Assembly (NCBI GenBank): GCA_031286695.1 | Contig: JAITTY010000011.1 | Coordinates: forward strand, 434,001 to 498,000 | Length of the DNA stretch: 64,000 nt | Source: Sphingobacterium sp. | Lineage (GTDB): Bacteria; Bacteroidota; Bacteroidia; Sphingobacteriales; Sphingobacteriaceae | Reading direction: 5' to 3' | Shown here: in pieces, positions 44,145 to 52,950 of the stretch | How positions within the stretch are numbered: position 1 is the first letter of the stretch | Layout of the letters: each line of letters begins with the position of its first letter | Notes under the pieces: model-generated | What the model was told of the DNA's origin: nothing | The model's database searches: none | What the model saw: only the letters and a program-made list of their open reading frames with translations | Program-made: the position numbers and the translations under genes

Positions 44145-45887
44145 CTACTTTAAACGTATCTCAGATACCGATGTTCCTTGTGCAACCATTGGGAATACAT
44201 TGTTTTCCTTACCTACCATCACTTCCAATAGATATGCTCCATCGTGATCAATCATAGTTTTCAGGGCATTACGCAGGTCTTTACGTTCCGAAATCTTCTG
44301 ACCGTCGATGTAATAGCCTTTCGCTACAGCAACAAAGTCAGGACTCGTGATATTCACGAATGAATAACGTCTGTCGTGGAACAATTGCTGCCATTGGCGT
44401 ACCATGCCCAAGAATTCATTGTTGAGGATCATGATTTTGACTTTTGCGCCAAATTGCATAATCGTTCCGAGCTCTTGGATCGTCATTTGTATACCACCAT
44501 CACCGATGATTGCTACGACAGTTTTCTCTGGGGCGCCATACCAGGCACCGATTGCTGCCGGAAGACCAAAGCCCATTGTTCCTAAGCCTCCTGAGGTTAC
44601 ATTCGATTTGCTGTTGTTGAATTTGGCATAGCGACAAGTTACCATTTGGTGTTGACCGACGTCCGTTGTAATGATCGCATCACCACCCGTCAATTCATTC
44701 AACACATTGATGACCTCACCCATGGTCATAATATCGGTTTGTGGGTGAAGTTCATTTTGGATGACTTCCTTGATTTCTTCTTTTTCAAGTTCACGGAATT
44801 GTTCCAACCAAGCGGAGTGATCTGTAGCTTTTACCAATTCCGTCAGCATTGGAAGTGACTCCTTACAGTCGCCCCATACAGGTACGGTTGTCTGTACGTT
44901 TTTGTCAATCTCTGCTGGGTCTATATCCAAATGGATTACTTTTGCCTGTTTGGCATATTTGTCTAAACGACCTGTTACACGGTCATCGAAACGCATACCG
45001 ATGGCTATTAAAACATCACATTCATTGGTCATGACATTTGGTGCATAGTTACCATGCATACCCAACATCCCGACGTGAAGTTTATGATCCGTTGGAAGTG
45101 CACTTAAGCCCATGACAGTGGATGCCGAAGGAATGCCAGTTTTCTCGATAAAAGCTTTGAATTCTTCCTCTGCTTTTCCAAGAATGATTCCTTGTCCAAA
45201 AAGAACAAATGGTTTTTTTGCATTGTTGATTAACTCGGCTGCCTGCTCAACATATTCTTTACGAACTTGTGGTGCAGGTCTGTAGCTACGTACGTGGTTG
45301 CATTTTTCATAACCGAAGTAATCGAACAATTGTAGCTGTGCATTTTTGGTGATATCGATCAATACCGGACCTGGACGGCCTGTGCTGGCGATATAAAATG
45401 CTTTTGCGAGTGCAGCTGGAATTTCAGTTGCGTCGGTGACTTGGTAGTTCCATTTGGTGACCGGTGCCGTGATATTGATGACATCTGTTTCCTGAAAAGC
45501 ATCTGTTCCCAAGAGTGAAGCAAAGACCTGACCTGTGACACAGACGATAGGGTTACTATCGATCATGGCATCAGCCAGTCCAGTAACTAGGTTTGTTGCT
45601 CCAGGGCCACTTGTCGCAAAGACGACGCCTGTACGACCTGAAGTTCTTGCATAACCTTGCGCCGCGTGGATTCCACCTTGTTCATGGCGCACTAAAATAT
45701 GCTTCAGACGATCCGTATAATCATAAAGGGCATCATAGATCGGCATAATTGCCCCTCCAGGATAACCAAATACGGTATCAACTCCTTCGCTCAATAAGGC
45801 CTCCAATACAGCTTTCGATCCCGAAATTTGTGTCGGAGTTTGCTGCGCTGTAGCGGCCTTATTTTCTGTTATTTCCAGTGTACTCAT
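44145..45887 (-). CDS. ilvB: Acetolactate synthase, large catalytic subunit
   Basis: This thiamine diphosphate enzyme makes acetolactate (valine, leucine) and acetohydroxybutyrate (isoleucine). It has 580 residues. The TPP-activating glutamate is Glu69 in VRHEQGGIHAAQGYAR. The FAD and central domain includes GMRFDDRVTGRLDKYA, and the C-terminal TPP motif runs from IGDGGIQMT to LNNEFLGMVRQW. The first about 22 residues are a poorly conserved extension. It lies 118 bases after ilvD. Confidence 0.96.
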   Translation of the reverse strand: MSTLEITENKAATAQQTPTQISGSKAVLEALLSEGVDTVFGYPGGAIMPIYDALYDYTDRLKHILVRHEQGGIHAAQGYARTSGRTGVVFATSGPGATNLVTGLADAMIDSNPIVCVTGQVFASLLGTDAFQETDVINITAPVTKWNYQVTDATEIPAALAKAFYIASTGRPGPVLIDITKNAQLQLFDYFGYEKCNHVRSYRPAPQVRKEYVEQAAELINNAKKPFVLFGQGIILGKAEEEFKAFIEKTGIPSASTVMGLSALPTDHKLHVGMLGMHGNYAPNVMTNECDVLIAIGMRFDDRVTGRLDKYAKQAKVIHLDIDPAEIDKNVQTTVPVWGDCKESLPMLTELVKATDHSAWLEQFRELEKEEIKEVIQNELHPQTDIMTMGEVINVLNELTGGDAIITTDVGQHQMVTCRYAKFNNSKSNVTSGGLGTMGFGLPAAIGAWYGAPEKTVVAIIGDGGIQMTIQELGTIMQFGAKVKIMILNNEFLGMVRQWQQLFHDRRYSFVNITSPDFVAVAKGYYIDGQKISERKDLRNALKTMIDHDGAYLLEVMVGKENNVFPMVAQGTSVSEIRLK

Positions 45888-46005
45888 TACGTTGATTTTT
45901 TTATTGTTGATTATTCAGTCTTTTTAGTATTTAGATATTAGATCTGAGACATTAAGCGTCGATTGTTTAGGTCTCTATTTGCTTAATGTCTCTGTTTTTT
46001 ATTTT

Positions 46006-47676
46006 CTATTGATCCGTTACACAGCCTTCTGAGGCATCGGCAACAGTTTTAGCATATTTGTATAAAACTCCTTTGCTAACTTTTAACGCTGGTTGTACCC
46101 AAGCGGCACGGCGTTGCGCGATCTCTTCATCGGAAATCAGCACATTGATGCTATTATTTACTGCATCGATCTCGATGATATCATCATCATGTACAAGACC
46201 GATCAATCCGCCTTTGTAAGATTCTGGTGTGATATGCCCTACGACAAAACCATGTGTTCCACCCGAGAAACGGCCGTCGGTGATTAAAGCAACAGATTTA
46301 CCAAGGCCGGCACCAATAATCAAAGAGGTTGGTTTAAGCATTTCAGGCATGCCTGGCGCTCCAACAGGACCTTCATTTTTGATCACAACAACATCGCCTG
46401 GTTTGATTCTACCGGATGCGATACCCGCTACTAAATCATGCTCGCCATCGAATACGCGTGCAGGACCAGTGAATTTTTCACCTTCTTTGCCAGAAATCTT
46501 GGCAACAGAACCTTTCTCTGCTAAGTTTCCGTAAAGAATCTGTAAGTGTCCTGTAGCCTTAATAGGATCGCTCAATGGTTTGATAATCGGTTGATCATAT
46601 TCCATGATTGATTTAACATCAGCCAAGTTTTCAGCGACCGTTTTTCCTGTTACCGTGATACAGTCACCATGAAGTAAACCTTCATTTAAAAGATATTTCA
46701 TGACAGCCGGAGTTCCACCAAATTGCTGAAGATCTTGCATCAAATATTTACCAGACGGTTTAAAGTCAGCTAAAACCGGGGTTTCGTCACTCATGCGTTG
46801 GAAGTCGTCTTGCGTAATGTCTACGCCTACGGCTTTGCCTATTGCAATAAAGTGAAGTACTGCATTGGTACTACCACCCAAGATAACAATGGTACGTAGC
46901 GCGTTCTCAAATGCTTTACGTGTCATGATATCAGAGGGCTTGATATCTTTCTCAAGTAGCGTGCGGATATGTTGACCTGCTTCTAAACATTCATTTTTCT
47001 TTTCTTCCGAGATCGCAGGGTTGGAAGATGAGTATGGTAAGCTCATTCCCAAGGCTTCAATTGCAGAAGCCATGGTATTTGCTGTATACATTCCACCACA
47101 AGCACCAGCACCGGGGCAGGTATGTTTGATAATGCCTTCATAGTCTTCATCGGAAAGATTTCCGCAGATGCGTTGTCCCAATGCTTCAAATGCAGACACA
47201 ATGTTTAATTCTTCACCTTTATAGTGTCCTGGAGCGATGGTACCGCCATATACCATTAAAGATGGACGGTCCAAACGGGCCATGGCCATAATAGCACCAG
47301 GCATGTTTTTGTCACAGCCAGGAATAGAGATCAAGCCATCATAATATTGTCCACCACAGATCGTTTCGATACTATCAGCGATCACATCACGGCTTACCAA
47401 CGAATAACGCATCCCATCGGTACCATTGCTCATACCGTCACTGACGCCAATGGTTCCAAAGGTCAAACCCACTAAATCATTGTTCCAAACACCCTTCTTG
47501 ACGATTTGTGCCAAATCATTTAAGTGCATATTACACGTATTACCATCATATCCCATGCTGGCAATACCGACCTGTGCTTTGTCCATGTCGGCATCTGTAA
47601 GACCGATACCATAAAGCATTGCTTTTGCAGCAGGTTGCGTTTCGTCTTGTGTAAATGTACGGCTGTATTTGTTCAT
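46006..47676 (-). CDS. ilvD: Dihydroxy-acid dehydratase
   Basis: This iron-sulfur enzyme makes 2-oxoisovalerate and 2-oxo-3-methylvalerate. From ATG 47676 it has 556 residues, beginning MNKYSRTFTQDETQPAAKAM as in relatives. An in-frame ATG at 47706 would add ten residues and overlap ilvE by 17 bases; it is possible but less likely. Cluster cysteines are in GNTCNMHLNDLA, PGCDKNMPG and CPGAGACGGMYTANTM. The catalytic Ser region GRFSGGTHGFVVGHITPE lies near the C-terminus. It follows ilvE by 13 bases. Confidence 0.95.
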   Translation of the reverse strand: MNKYSRTFTQDETQPAAKAMLYGIGLTDADMDKAQVGIASMGYDGNTCNMHLNDLAQIVKKGVWNNDLVGLTFGTIGVSDGMSNGTDGMRYSLVSRDVIADSIETICGGQYYDGLISIPGCDKNMPGAIMAMARLDRPSLMVYGGTIAPGHYKGEELNIVSAFEALGQRICGNLSDEDYEGIIKHTCPGAGACGGMYTANTMASAIEALGMSLPYSSSNPAISEEKKNECLEAGQHIRTLLEKDIKPSDIMTRKAFENALRTIVILGGSTNAVLHFIAIGKAVGVDITQDDFQRMSDETPVLADFKPSGKYLMQDLQQFGGTPAVMKYLLNEGLLHGDCITVTGKTVAENLADVKSIMEYDQPIIKPLSDPIKATGHLQILYGNLAEKGSVAKISGKEGEKFTGPARVFDGEHDLVAGIASGRIKPGDVVVIKNEGPVGAPGMPEMLKPTSLIIGAGLGKSVALITDGRFSGGTHGFVVGHITPESYKGGLIGLVHDDDIIEIDAVNNSINVLISDEEIAQRRAAWVQPALKVSKGVLYKYAKTVADASEGCVTDQ

Positions 47677-47689
47677 TGCGTTTTCGCCG

Positions 47690-48580
47690 TTAGATGATGA
47701 CTTCATAATTTTCGTTCTCTAATACTAAATTTTTATATCTTCTTTGGATTGATGCACCTATGCTGTGTTCCCAGGCTTCTTTGTAGATGACATCATCGAC
47801 TTGTTTGATTCCGATAATTTCTGCCGCAGTCCCACATAAGAAAGCGCTGTCAGCAGTGTAAATGTCTTCTACCGTCAATTGCTTTTCAATGACTTCGAAG
47901 TTTAATTTTTTACAAATGTTTTTTACAGTCTGGCGTGTAATGCCCGGGAAGATATTCTTCACTGGCGGCGTATAGATTTTGAAATCCTTTTCGATGAAAA
48001 TATTTTCACTGGATGCTTGGGCAACGTAGCCTTCGTGGTCGAGCATTAAAGCTTCGTCGTACCCCTTTCTGATTGCTTCTGTTGTTGCAAGGATGGAGTT
48101 TACATATTGCCCAGAGATCTTCGAGTCAATTTTAAACGACTTTGGATTCGGTCTTTTGATATCGGAGATACATACCTTTAATAGGTTTTGGCCAAGATAT
48201 GGCCCCCATTCCCATGCTGCCATCATGATGGTTGCTTCGGTTGATGAGGTTAGGTGCATATTTGAACCAGTCAATACCAAAGGACGTATATACGCTTCTC
48301 TTAGGTTGTTGTTGGCCAGGAGCTCATAACAGATGTCGATCAGCTCTCGGTTGCTCCAGCGATACGGAATATTAACTGCTTCACACGATCTCTTTAAGCG
48401 ATCGAAATGTAGGTCAGCTTTAAAGATACGCGGGCCATTGTGGGTATTATACGCACGTAAACCATCGAACACCGCATACCCATAATGCAGTGACTGTGCA
48501 AAGGGATCCAATGCAGCCTCGGAAGCTTTTACAAAAGCTCCATCTAAATAGATCAATGTGTTTTTATCGTAATATTTCAT
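47690..48580 (-). CDS. ilvE: Branched-chain amino acid aminotransferase, class IV
   Basis: This PLP enzyme does the last transamination to isoleucine, leucine and valine. It has 296 residues. The PLP lysine is Lys154 in DSKISGQYVNSIL. Other family blocks are LHYGYAVFDGLRAYN (31-45), EAYIRPLVLTG near 95-105, and GYVAQASSENIFIEKD near 188-203. It is the first full gene of the cluster. A 20-codon reading frame upstream ends across its ATG (ATGA overlap). Confidence 0.94.
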   Translation of the reverse strand: MKYYDKNTLIYLDGAFVKASEAALDPFAQSLHYGYAVFDGLRAYNTHNGPRIFKADLHFDRLKRSCEAVNIPYRWSNRELIDICYELLANNNLREAYIRPLVLTGSNMHLTSSTEATIMMAAWEWGPYLGQNLLKVCISDIKRPNPKSFKIDSKISGQYVNSILATTEAIRKGYDEALMLDHEGYVAQASSENIFIEKDFKIYTPPVKNIFPGITRQTVKNICKKLNFEVIEKQLTVEDIYTADSAFLCGTAAEIIGIKQVDDVIYKEAWEHSIGASIQRRYKNLVLENENYEVII

Positions 48581-48639
48581 AACCCAAAATTTACCTTATG
48601 ATAATAGTTCCCTTTGTTGTAATATTGGTGGTAAATCAT
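48577..48639 (-). CDS. Possible 20-residue upstream peptide overlapping the ilvE start
   Basis: ATG at 48639 opens a 20-codon frame rich in Tyr and Asn (MIYHQYYNKGNYYHKVNFGL). Its TGA overlaps the ilvE ATG in the form ATGA, typical of translational coupling. It contains few branched-chain residues, so it is not a classical ilv attenuation leader. It could equally be chance in AT-rich DNA. Confidence 0.3.
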   Translation of the reverse strand: MIYHQYYNKGNYYHKVNFGL

Positions 48640-48978
48640 GCTATCTCAAGCTTCTATAAAAACTTTCGATTTTCATTTCCTCAAGGTAGCAGGAATTACA
48701 ATAATTGGCAATAGGTAAAGTGCTAATTTTGTATTTAGAATAAAATTTTATTAAATATATTTTTATAGAATTTTATTTTTTAATAATGCGTTTTGTTTGG
48801 TTTTATATTTTGTTAGTCGTATACCATATTTAAAATTGGTCTACATGGTCGAAAAATTATTTTTTGTTACAATGGTCTATTTTCTTCCTAAAATGAAGAA
48901 AATGTCAAAAAAACTTTAAAAAAAAAGCTTCCGATATTTCTATCGGAAGCTTTTTAGATTTTATAAAATCGATTTGAT
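48581..48978. other. 398-bp intergenic region upstream of ilvE
   Basis: The region holds the atpC terminator at its left end and must hold the ilvE promoter reading leftward. It is very AT-rich. Three copies of TGGTC lie at 48837-48841, 48846-48850 and 48873-48877 and could be regulator half-sites. I saw no T-box-like structure, no Ile/Leu/Val-rich leader peptide and no clear TTTG / TAnnTTTG promoter on the minus strand. Confidence 0.5.
48922..48955 (-). terminator. Intrinsic terminator after atpD-atpC
   Basis: GCTTCCGATA / TATCGGAAGC forms a 10-bp stem, extended by five A-T pairs, with loop TTTC and T-runs on both strands. It lies 23 bases after the atpC stop on the minus strand. Confidence 0.93.
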
Positions 48979-49227
48979 TTAATCTCCGATAATTCCTTCA
49001 GCAAGCACGGTAATGACATTGTCTTTTGCTTCCACAACACCACCTTTAATGAACACTTCTTGTTCACCTTTACCTTGTTGAATAATTACCTTTCCATCTT
49101 CCAAAGTAGAAACAATGGCAGCGTGGTCTTTCAAAATTTGAAAAGAACCCGCAGAGCCCGGTACAGTAACTGAAGTTACTTCGCCTTCGAATGCTAATTT
49201 GTCTGGAGTGATAATTGTTAATTTCAT
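48979..49227 (-). CDS. atpC: ATP synthase epsilon subunit, short form
   Basis: This is the F1 central-stalk epsilon subunit. Its 82 residues cover only the N-terminal beta-sandwich (MKLTIITPDKLAFEGEVTSVTVPGSAGSFQILKDHAAIVSTL). The C-terminal helical hairpin of the usual 130-140-residue protein is missing; that hairpin is the part that inhibits ATP hydrolysis in E. coli and Bacillus. No frameshifted remainder is seen after the stop, and a terminator follows, so the short form looks genuine. It lies 21 bases after atpD. Confidence 0.93.
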   Translation of the reverse strand: MKLTIITPDKLAFEGEVTSVTVPGSAGSFQILKDHAAIVSTLEDGKVIIQQGKGEQEVFIKGGVVEAKDNVITVLAEGIIGD

Positions 49228-49248
49228 TATTCTTAGATATAATCTAGA

Positions 49249-50751
49249 TTAAACTGCTTCTGCTAATAATTTTTTACCTTTTTCGATAGCATCATCGATG
49301 TTACCTACTAAGTTGAAGGCAGCTTCAGGGTACTCATCTACTTCGCCGTCAATGATCATATTGAAACCTTTGATGGTATCTTTGATGTCTACCAATACAC
49401 CTTTTAAACCTGTAAATTGTTCTGCAACATGGAAAGGTTGAGATAAGAAACGTTGTACACGACGTGCGCGGTGTACAGTTTGTTTATCTTCTTCAGATAA
49501 TTCGTCCATACCTAAGATGGCGATGATATCTTGCAATTCTTTATAACGTTGAAGAATTTCTTTTACACGTTGTGCTGTATTATAGTGTTCGTTACCTAAA
49601 ACGGCAGGAGAAAGGATACGTGATGTAGAATCCAAAGGATCCACAGCAGGGTAGATACCTAACTCAGCAATTTTACGAGACAATACCGTAGTTGCATCCA
49701 AGTGAGCGAAAGTTGTCGCTGGAGCAGGGTCAGTTAAGTCATCGGCAGGTACATATACGGCTTGAACCGAAGTGATTGATCCGTTTTTAGTTGAAGTGAT
49801 ACGCTCTTGCATTAAACCCATCTCAGTTGCCAATGTTGGTTGGTAACCTACGGCTGAAGGCATACGACCCAATAGGGCAGATACTTCAGAACCTGCTTGT
49901 GTAAAACGGAAGATGTTATCGATGAAGAATAATACGTCACGGCCCTGACCTTCGCCATCACCGTCACGGAAGTATTCCGCTACTGTCAAACCTGATAAAG
50001 CAACACGTGCACGTGCCCCAGGAGGCTCGTTCATTTGACCGAATACGAACGTACATTTTGAATCTTTCATCAATTCGTGGTCAACAGTATCCAAAGGCCA
50101 TTCGCCTTTTTCCATGCCTTCCATAAAATGCTCGCCATATTTGATGATACCAGACTCCAACATCTCGCGCAATAAGTCATTACCTTCACGTGTACGTTCA
50201 CCTACACCAGCGAATACAGAAAGACCACCGTGACCTTTTGCGATATTGTTGATTAATTCTTGGATTAATACAGTTTTACCTACACCGGCACCACCGAATA
50301 AACCAATTTTACCACCTTTAGCATATGGCTCTAAAAGGTCAATAACTTTGATACCAGTAAAAAGTACTTCGGATTCAGTTGACAAATCTTCGAATTTAGG
50401 AGGTACGTTGTGGATAGGACGACCATTCTCTTTATTCAAATTTTGGATCCCGTCTATGGCATCACCAACTACATTGAATACACGACCTTTGATTTCTTCA
50501 CCAACAGGCATTTTGATAGGAGCACCAGTATCGACAACTTCCATTCCGCGAACTAAACCTTCAGTTGCGTCCATGGCAATTGTACGTACACGATCCTGAC
50601 CTAAGTGTTGTTGAACTTCTAATACAACACGTTGTCCATTTTCTTTTTGAATGTACAATGCATCGTAAATTTTAGGTAGATTTTCACTGTCGGCGAAGTT
50701 GACGTCAACAACTGGGCCGATAATCTGCGCTATTTTACCAATCTTGGGCAT
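49249..50751 (-). CDS. atpD: ATP synthase beta subunit
   Basis: The catalytic F1 subunit, 500 residues. It shows Walker A GGAGVGKT (153-160), the GVGERTREGNDL segment with the catalytic Glu near 180-195, Walker B LFFIDNIFRFTQAGSEVSALLGRMPSAVGYQPTL, and the DELSEEDK catch-loop region near 415. Only atpC accompanies it; the alpha, gamma, delta and membrane subunits are not in the window, so the ATP synthase genes are split. Confidence 0.97.
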   Translation of the reverse strand: MPKIGKIAQIIGPVVDVNFADSENLPKIYDALYIQKENGQRVVLEVQQHLGQDRVRTIAMDATEGLVRGMEVVDTGAPIKMPVGEEIKGRVFNVVGDAIDGIQNLNKENGRPIHNVPPKFEDLSTESEVLFTGIKVIDLLEPYAKGGKIGLFGGAGVGKTVLIQELINNIAKGHGGLSVFAGVGERTREGNDLLREMLESGIIKYGEHFMEGMEKGEWPLDTVDHELMKDSKCTFVFGQMNEPPGARARVALSGLTVAEYFRDGDGEGQGRDVLFFIDNIFRFTQAGSEVSALLGRMPSAVGYQPTLATEMGLMQERITSTKNGSITSVQAVYVPADDLTDPAPATTFAHLDATTVLSRKIAELGIYPAVDPLDSTSRILSPAVLGNEHYNTAQRVKEILQRYKELQDIIAILGMDELSEEDKQTVHRARRVQRFLSQPFHVAEQFTGLKGVLVDIKDTIKGFNMIIDGEVDEYPEAAFNLVGNIDDAIEKGKKLLAEAV

Positions 50752-51118
50752 ATTATAGGGACTAAATATTTATTAATCAATTTTATATAAGAGACATAAA
50801 AGGCCTCTTTTTTGGTCAGCAAAAATAAGGTTATTCGTTTTTAAAAACAAATAGAATTTGCAATTAAATTACAATTTTATTAATGTAGGTCAAAATGTTA
50901 TCGATTGTAATTCTGTATGTTTCGATTTCTATACCTGCAAATATAGTTTTTCGCTTTTATCCGGCTAGGTATTTTTGAAGTTTACAGCTTTACTTCGTTG
51001 AATCTTTTGTTTGTTTTTAAGAATAGAACCTGATGAAATAAAATCGACCTGTAACGGAGTGTCTCAAGGAGTCGTTACAGGTCGATCAAAATAAATCTGC
51101 TATTTTATAAAAGCAGGA
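50752..51118. other. 367-bp intergenic region between atpD and the coiled-coil gene
   Basis: The region contains the atpD promoter area (right to left) and the terminator hairpin of the next upstream gene. I see no other gene or RNA. Confidence 0.5.
51043..51086 (-). terminator. Terminator after the membrane coiled-coil gene
   Basis: A perfect 14-bp stem (ATCGACCTGTAACG / CGTTACAGGTCGAT) with a 16-base loop is followed on the minus strand by a U-rich stretch. It lies 32 bases after the stop of the 51119-51769 gene. Confidence 0.85.
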
Positions 51119-51769
51119 CTATATTTTTTTATTTAGTTCGTCTTGCAACTGACGTTTGAGCAGTTGTTCTTTTTCCATGGATTTTTTGCGGAAAGTAGCG
51201 AATTCTTCTTGCGATTGCTCAGCTGTTTTTTGGAATTCCACCGTGTCCACTTTAGCTTTCCGATAAGAAAATAAAAAGATAAATGCTGCTACTGCCAATA
51301 CCGCAATGATCGTCCAGACCACTGTACTATAAAATGTTTTTGATGTGCTGATTCCTAAGAACGAGAAACTTTCTGTTTTTTCTTTCTCCTGTGCCAGCTG
51401 ATCTTTTAAAACCTGAATAGAATCCTGTAGAGTTTTGGTATTTGATGTATAGTTACTGGAAGATGATTTCAAGGAGCTGATCTCTTTGTGAAGTTTTGCT
51501 ACGGTATCAATTACATTCCGTTTTACAATATCAAGATTGGTTTTCCGCACCATCTTGAAATCATAGTTGTTTTTCGAAATATAATTCAAGTGGTCAAATT
51601 GATTTGCCAAACTTCCTTTTTTTAATCCATCCGGACTGTACTTGAAGGCATTATCCTGTTGTGCTGCTGTGGTGGCGGGAGCCGCAGCGGGAGTTTGTGC
51701 TTCCAATAACGTATGTGATGAAATAAATAAAATCGTAAAGAATATAAATGCTAATCTCAATTTGCTCAT
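51119..51769 (-). CDS. Membrane-anchored coiled-coil protein of unknown function
   Basis: I do not recognise a family. The 216-residue product has a signal peptide (about 1-25, LAFIFFTILFISSHTLLEAQ), an Ala/Thr/Pro-rich linker and a predicted periplasmic helical region with a coiled coil (about 85-135, VAKLHKEISSLK to LKDQLAQEKEKTE). One transmembrane helix (about 150-168, VVWTIIAVLAVAAFIFLF) and a basic/acidic cytoplasmic coiled coil (about 170-216) follow. The topology would place a helical rod on each side of the inner membrane. It stands alone with its own terminator. Confidence 0.75.
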   Translation of the reverse strand: MSKLRLAFIFFTILFISSHTLLEAQTPAAAPATTAAQQDNAFKYSPDGLKKGSLANQFDHLNYISKNNYDFKMVRKTNLDIVKRNVIDTVAKLHKEISSLKSSSSNYTSNTKTLQDSIQVLKDQLAQEKEKTESFSFLGISTSKTFYSTVVWTIIAVLAVAAFIFLFSYRKAKVDTVEFQKTAEQSQEEFATFRKKSMEKEQLLKRQLQDELNKKI

Positions 51770-51915
51770 GTTGTTTATTTTATAAAATGCGTTAATTCAG
51801 CTTATCCTAATTGTAAAACTAGGATATACCTGTGATAAATATAAGGAATTATTGAAAAAACGAAAATGGAAAGTGAAATATATTCCTATTCTGTGCCTGA
51901 TTTCTGGTCGTGTTC

Positions 51916-52620
51916 CTACGATTCGATAGACCAGCTGGGCAAATAGCGTAAGAAGGACATGATCTTTTCCTTATAGATAGCTGTATTCAGTTTGAAATAG
52001 TAGGCTCCTTTTTTAGAATTTTCTTTATCCTTTTCCTGTAGTTTGATAATTAGATCAGAAGAAAGCAGTTTTCGGCTAAAATTGCGTTTATCCAATTCGA
52101 TATTGTATACCCCCTCGTAGAGCGCAGCAATCTGAGGAATCGTGAATTTCTCGGGTAGCAACTCGAATAAAATCGGATACATGGCTGCTTTCATGCGTAA
52201 ACGATGCTGTGCTGAAGAAATCATTTGGTCATGATCGAAGATCAATGCTGGATGCTGCTGTAATGGAAACCATTTGGCTTCGTAATCGTCACTTAGGATA
52301 TGTTTGTATTGTTGTGTATCAATCAATGCAAAATAACAGATACTGACAACCCGATCATTCGGTTCACGTTTAGGTTCTCCAAATACACTACACTGCTCCA
52401 TGTATACATTTTCAAGTCCGGTTAACTGTCTGAGTACTCGGCTCGCAGCCTCTTCCGGACTTTCGTCAGATTGAACGAAACCGCCCATTAGACTCCATTT
52501 ATTTCTTTCTGGTTCGAAGTCTCGTTTAATTAAAAGCACTTCTAGGGATTCGCCGTTAAATCCAAATATGATGCAGTCTACCGCCAAAAGGATCCCTGAA
52601 TCTTTTTTATAATATTCCAT
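51916..52620 (-). CDS. araR: Nudix-family transcriptional regulator, AraR type
   Basis: This 234-residue regulator has an N-terminal Nudix domain (about 10-140) and a C-terminal winged-helix DNA-binding domain (about 145-230, PEKFTIPQIAALYEGVYNIELDKRNFSRKLLS). The Nudix box is present in outline (GGFVQSDESPEEAASR), but the catalytic REUXEE part reads RVLRQL, so hydrolase activity should be lost, as in NrtR/AraR-type regulators. Nudix AraR proteins are known repressors of L-arabinose genes in Bacteroides, released by arabinose. The gene is divergent from araB, with a 42-bp palindrome in between. The specific assignment rests on family plus context. Confidence 0.85.
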   Translation of the reverse strand: MEYYKKDSGILLAVDCIIFGFNGESLEVLLIKRDFEPERNKWSLMGGFVQSDESPEEAASRVLRQLTGLENVYMEQCSVFGEPKREPNDRVVSICYFALIDTQQYKHILSDDYEAKWFPLQQHPALIFDHDQMISSAQHRLRMKAAMYPILFELLPEKFTIPQIAALYEGVYNIELDKRNFSRKLLSSDLIIKLQEKDKENSKKGAYYFKLNTAIYKEKIMSFLRYLPSWSIES

Positions 52621-52800
52621 CGTCTATCGTTTTATCTTTTTATCTGACTTTATCCCATTTATTCACTGAGCAAAACTATGTAAAAAAGTAAATAGCTAAA
52701 AATAAGTATAATAATTGTCTGATATGTCCCGCTAAAATGCTTTTGTACGCCAATAACAAAGACTCGGGTTAATCATAATTTGCTGGGATGAAGTTAGCTC

Positions 52801-52842
52801 AATTTTTTAAATATGAAAATTTTCTTTCATATTTAAAAAATT
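52801..52842. promoter_or_regulatory. Candidate AraR operator (42-bp palindrome)
   Basis: Two 18-bp arms, AATTTTTTAAATATGAAA (52801-52818) and its exact complement (52825-52842), flank a 6-bp spacer ATTTTC. It ends 9 bases before the -33 TTTG of the candidate araB promoter. Size, symmetry and place between a divergent regulator and its likely target point to the AraR binding site. I cannot compare it with published operator logos here. Confidence 0.7.
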
Positions 52843-52851
52843 AAATGTTTA

Positions 52852-52885
52852 TTTGACACTAATTATTTTTAAAGTGCTAACTTTA
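52852..52885 (+). promoter_or_regulatory. Candidate araB promoter (Bacteroidota type)
   Basis: TTTG at 52852-52855 (the -33 element) and TAACTTTA at 52878-52885 (one mismatch to TAnnTTTG) are separated by 22 bp. Transcription would begin near 52890, giving a leader of about 60 bases before the ATG at 52951. Confidence 0.6.
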
Positions 52886-52950
52886 CGAAAGGAGTATTGA
52901 AAAATAAGGCGTTAGAAACAATTATAAGTTATAAACCAAATTCAGCAAAA

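Larger units (their letters stand above)
52621..52950. other. 330-bp divergent region araR / araB
   Basis: Holds the araR start side, a large palindrome (52801-52842), the candidate araB promoter (52852-52885) and a 65-base araB leader. No gene is seen. A TTG-started extension of araB from 52897 is not credible. Confidence 0.6.

Noticed and set aside
48724..48731. Perfect TAnnTTTG (TAATTTTG) on the plus strand
   Set aside because: No TTTG at the right distance upstream and no plus-strand gene downstream; probably chance in AT-rich DNA.
48581..48978. T-box riboswitch or classical attenuator upstream of ilvE
   Set aside because: No T-box sequence, no specifier-loop-like structure, and no peptide rich in Ile, Leu or Val.
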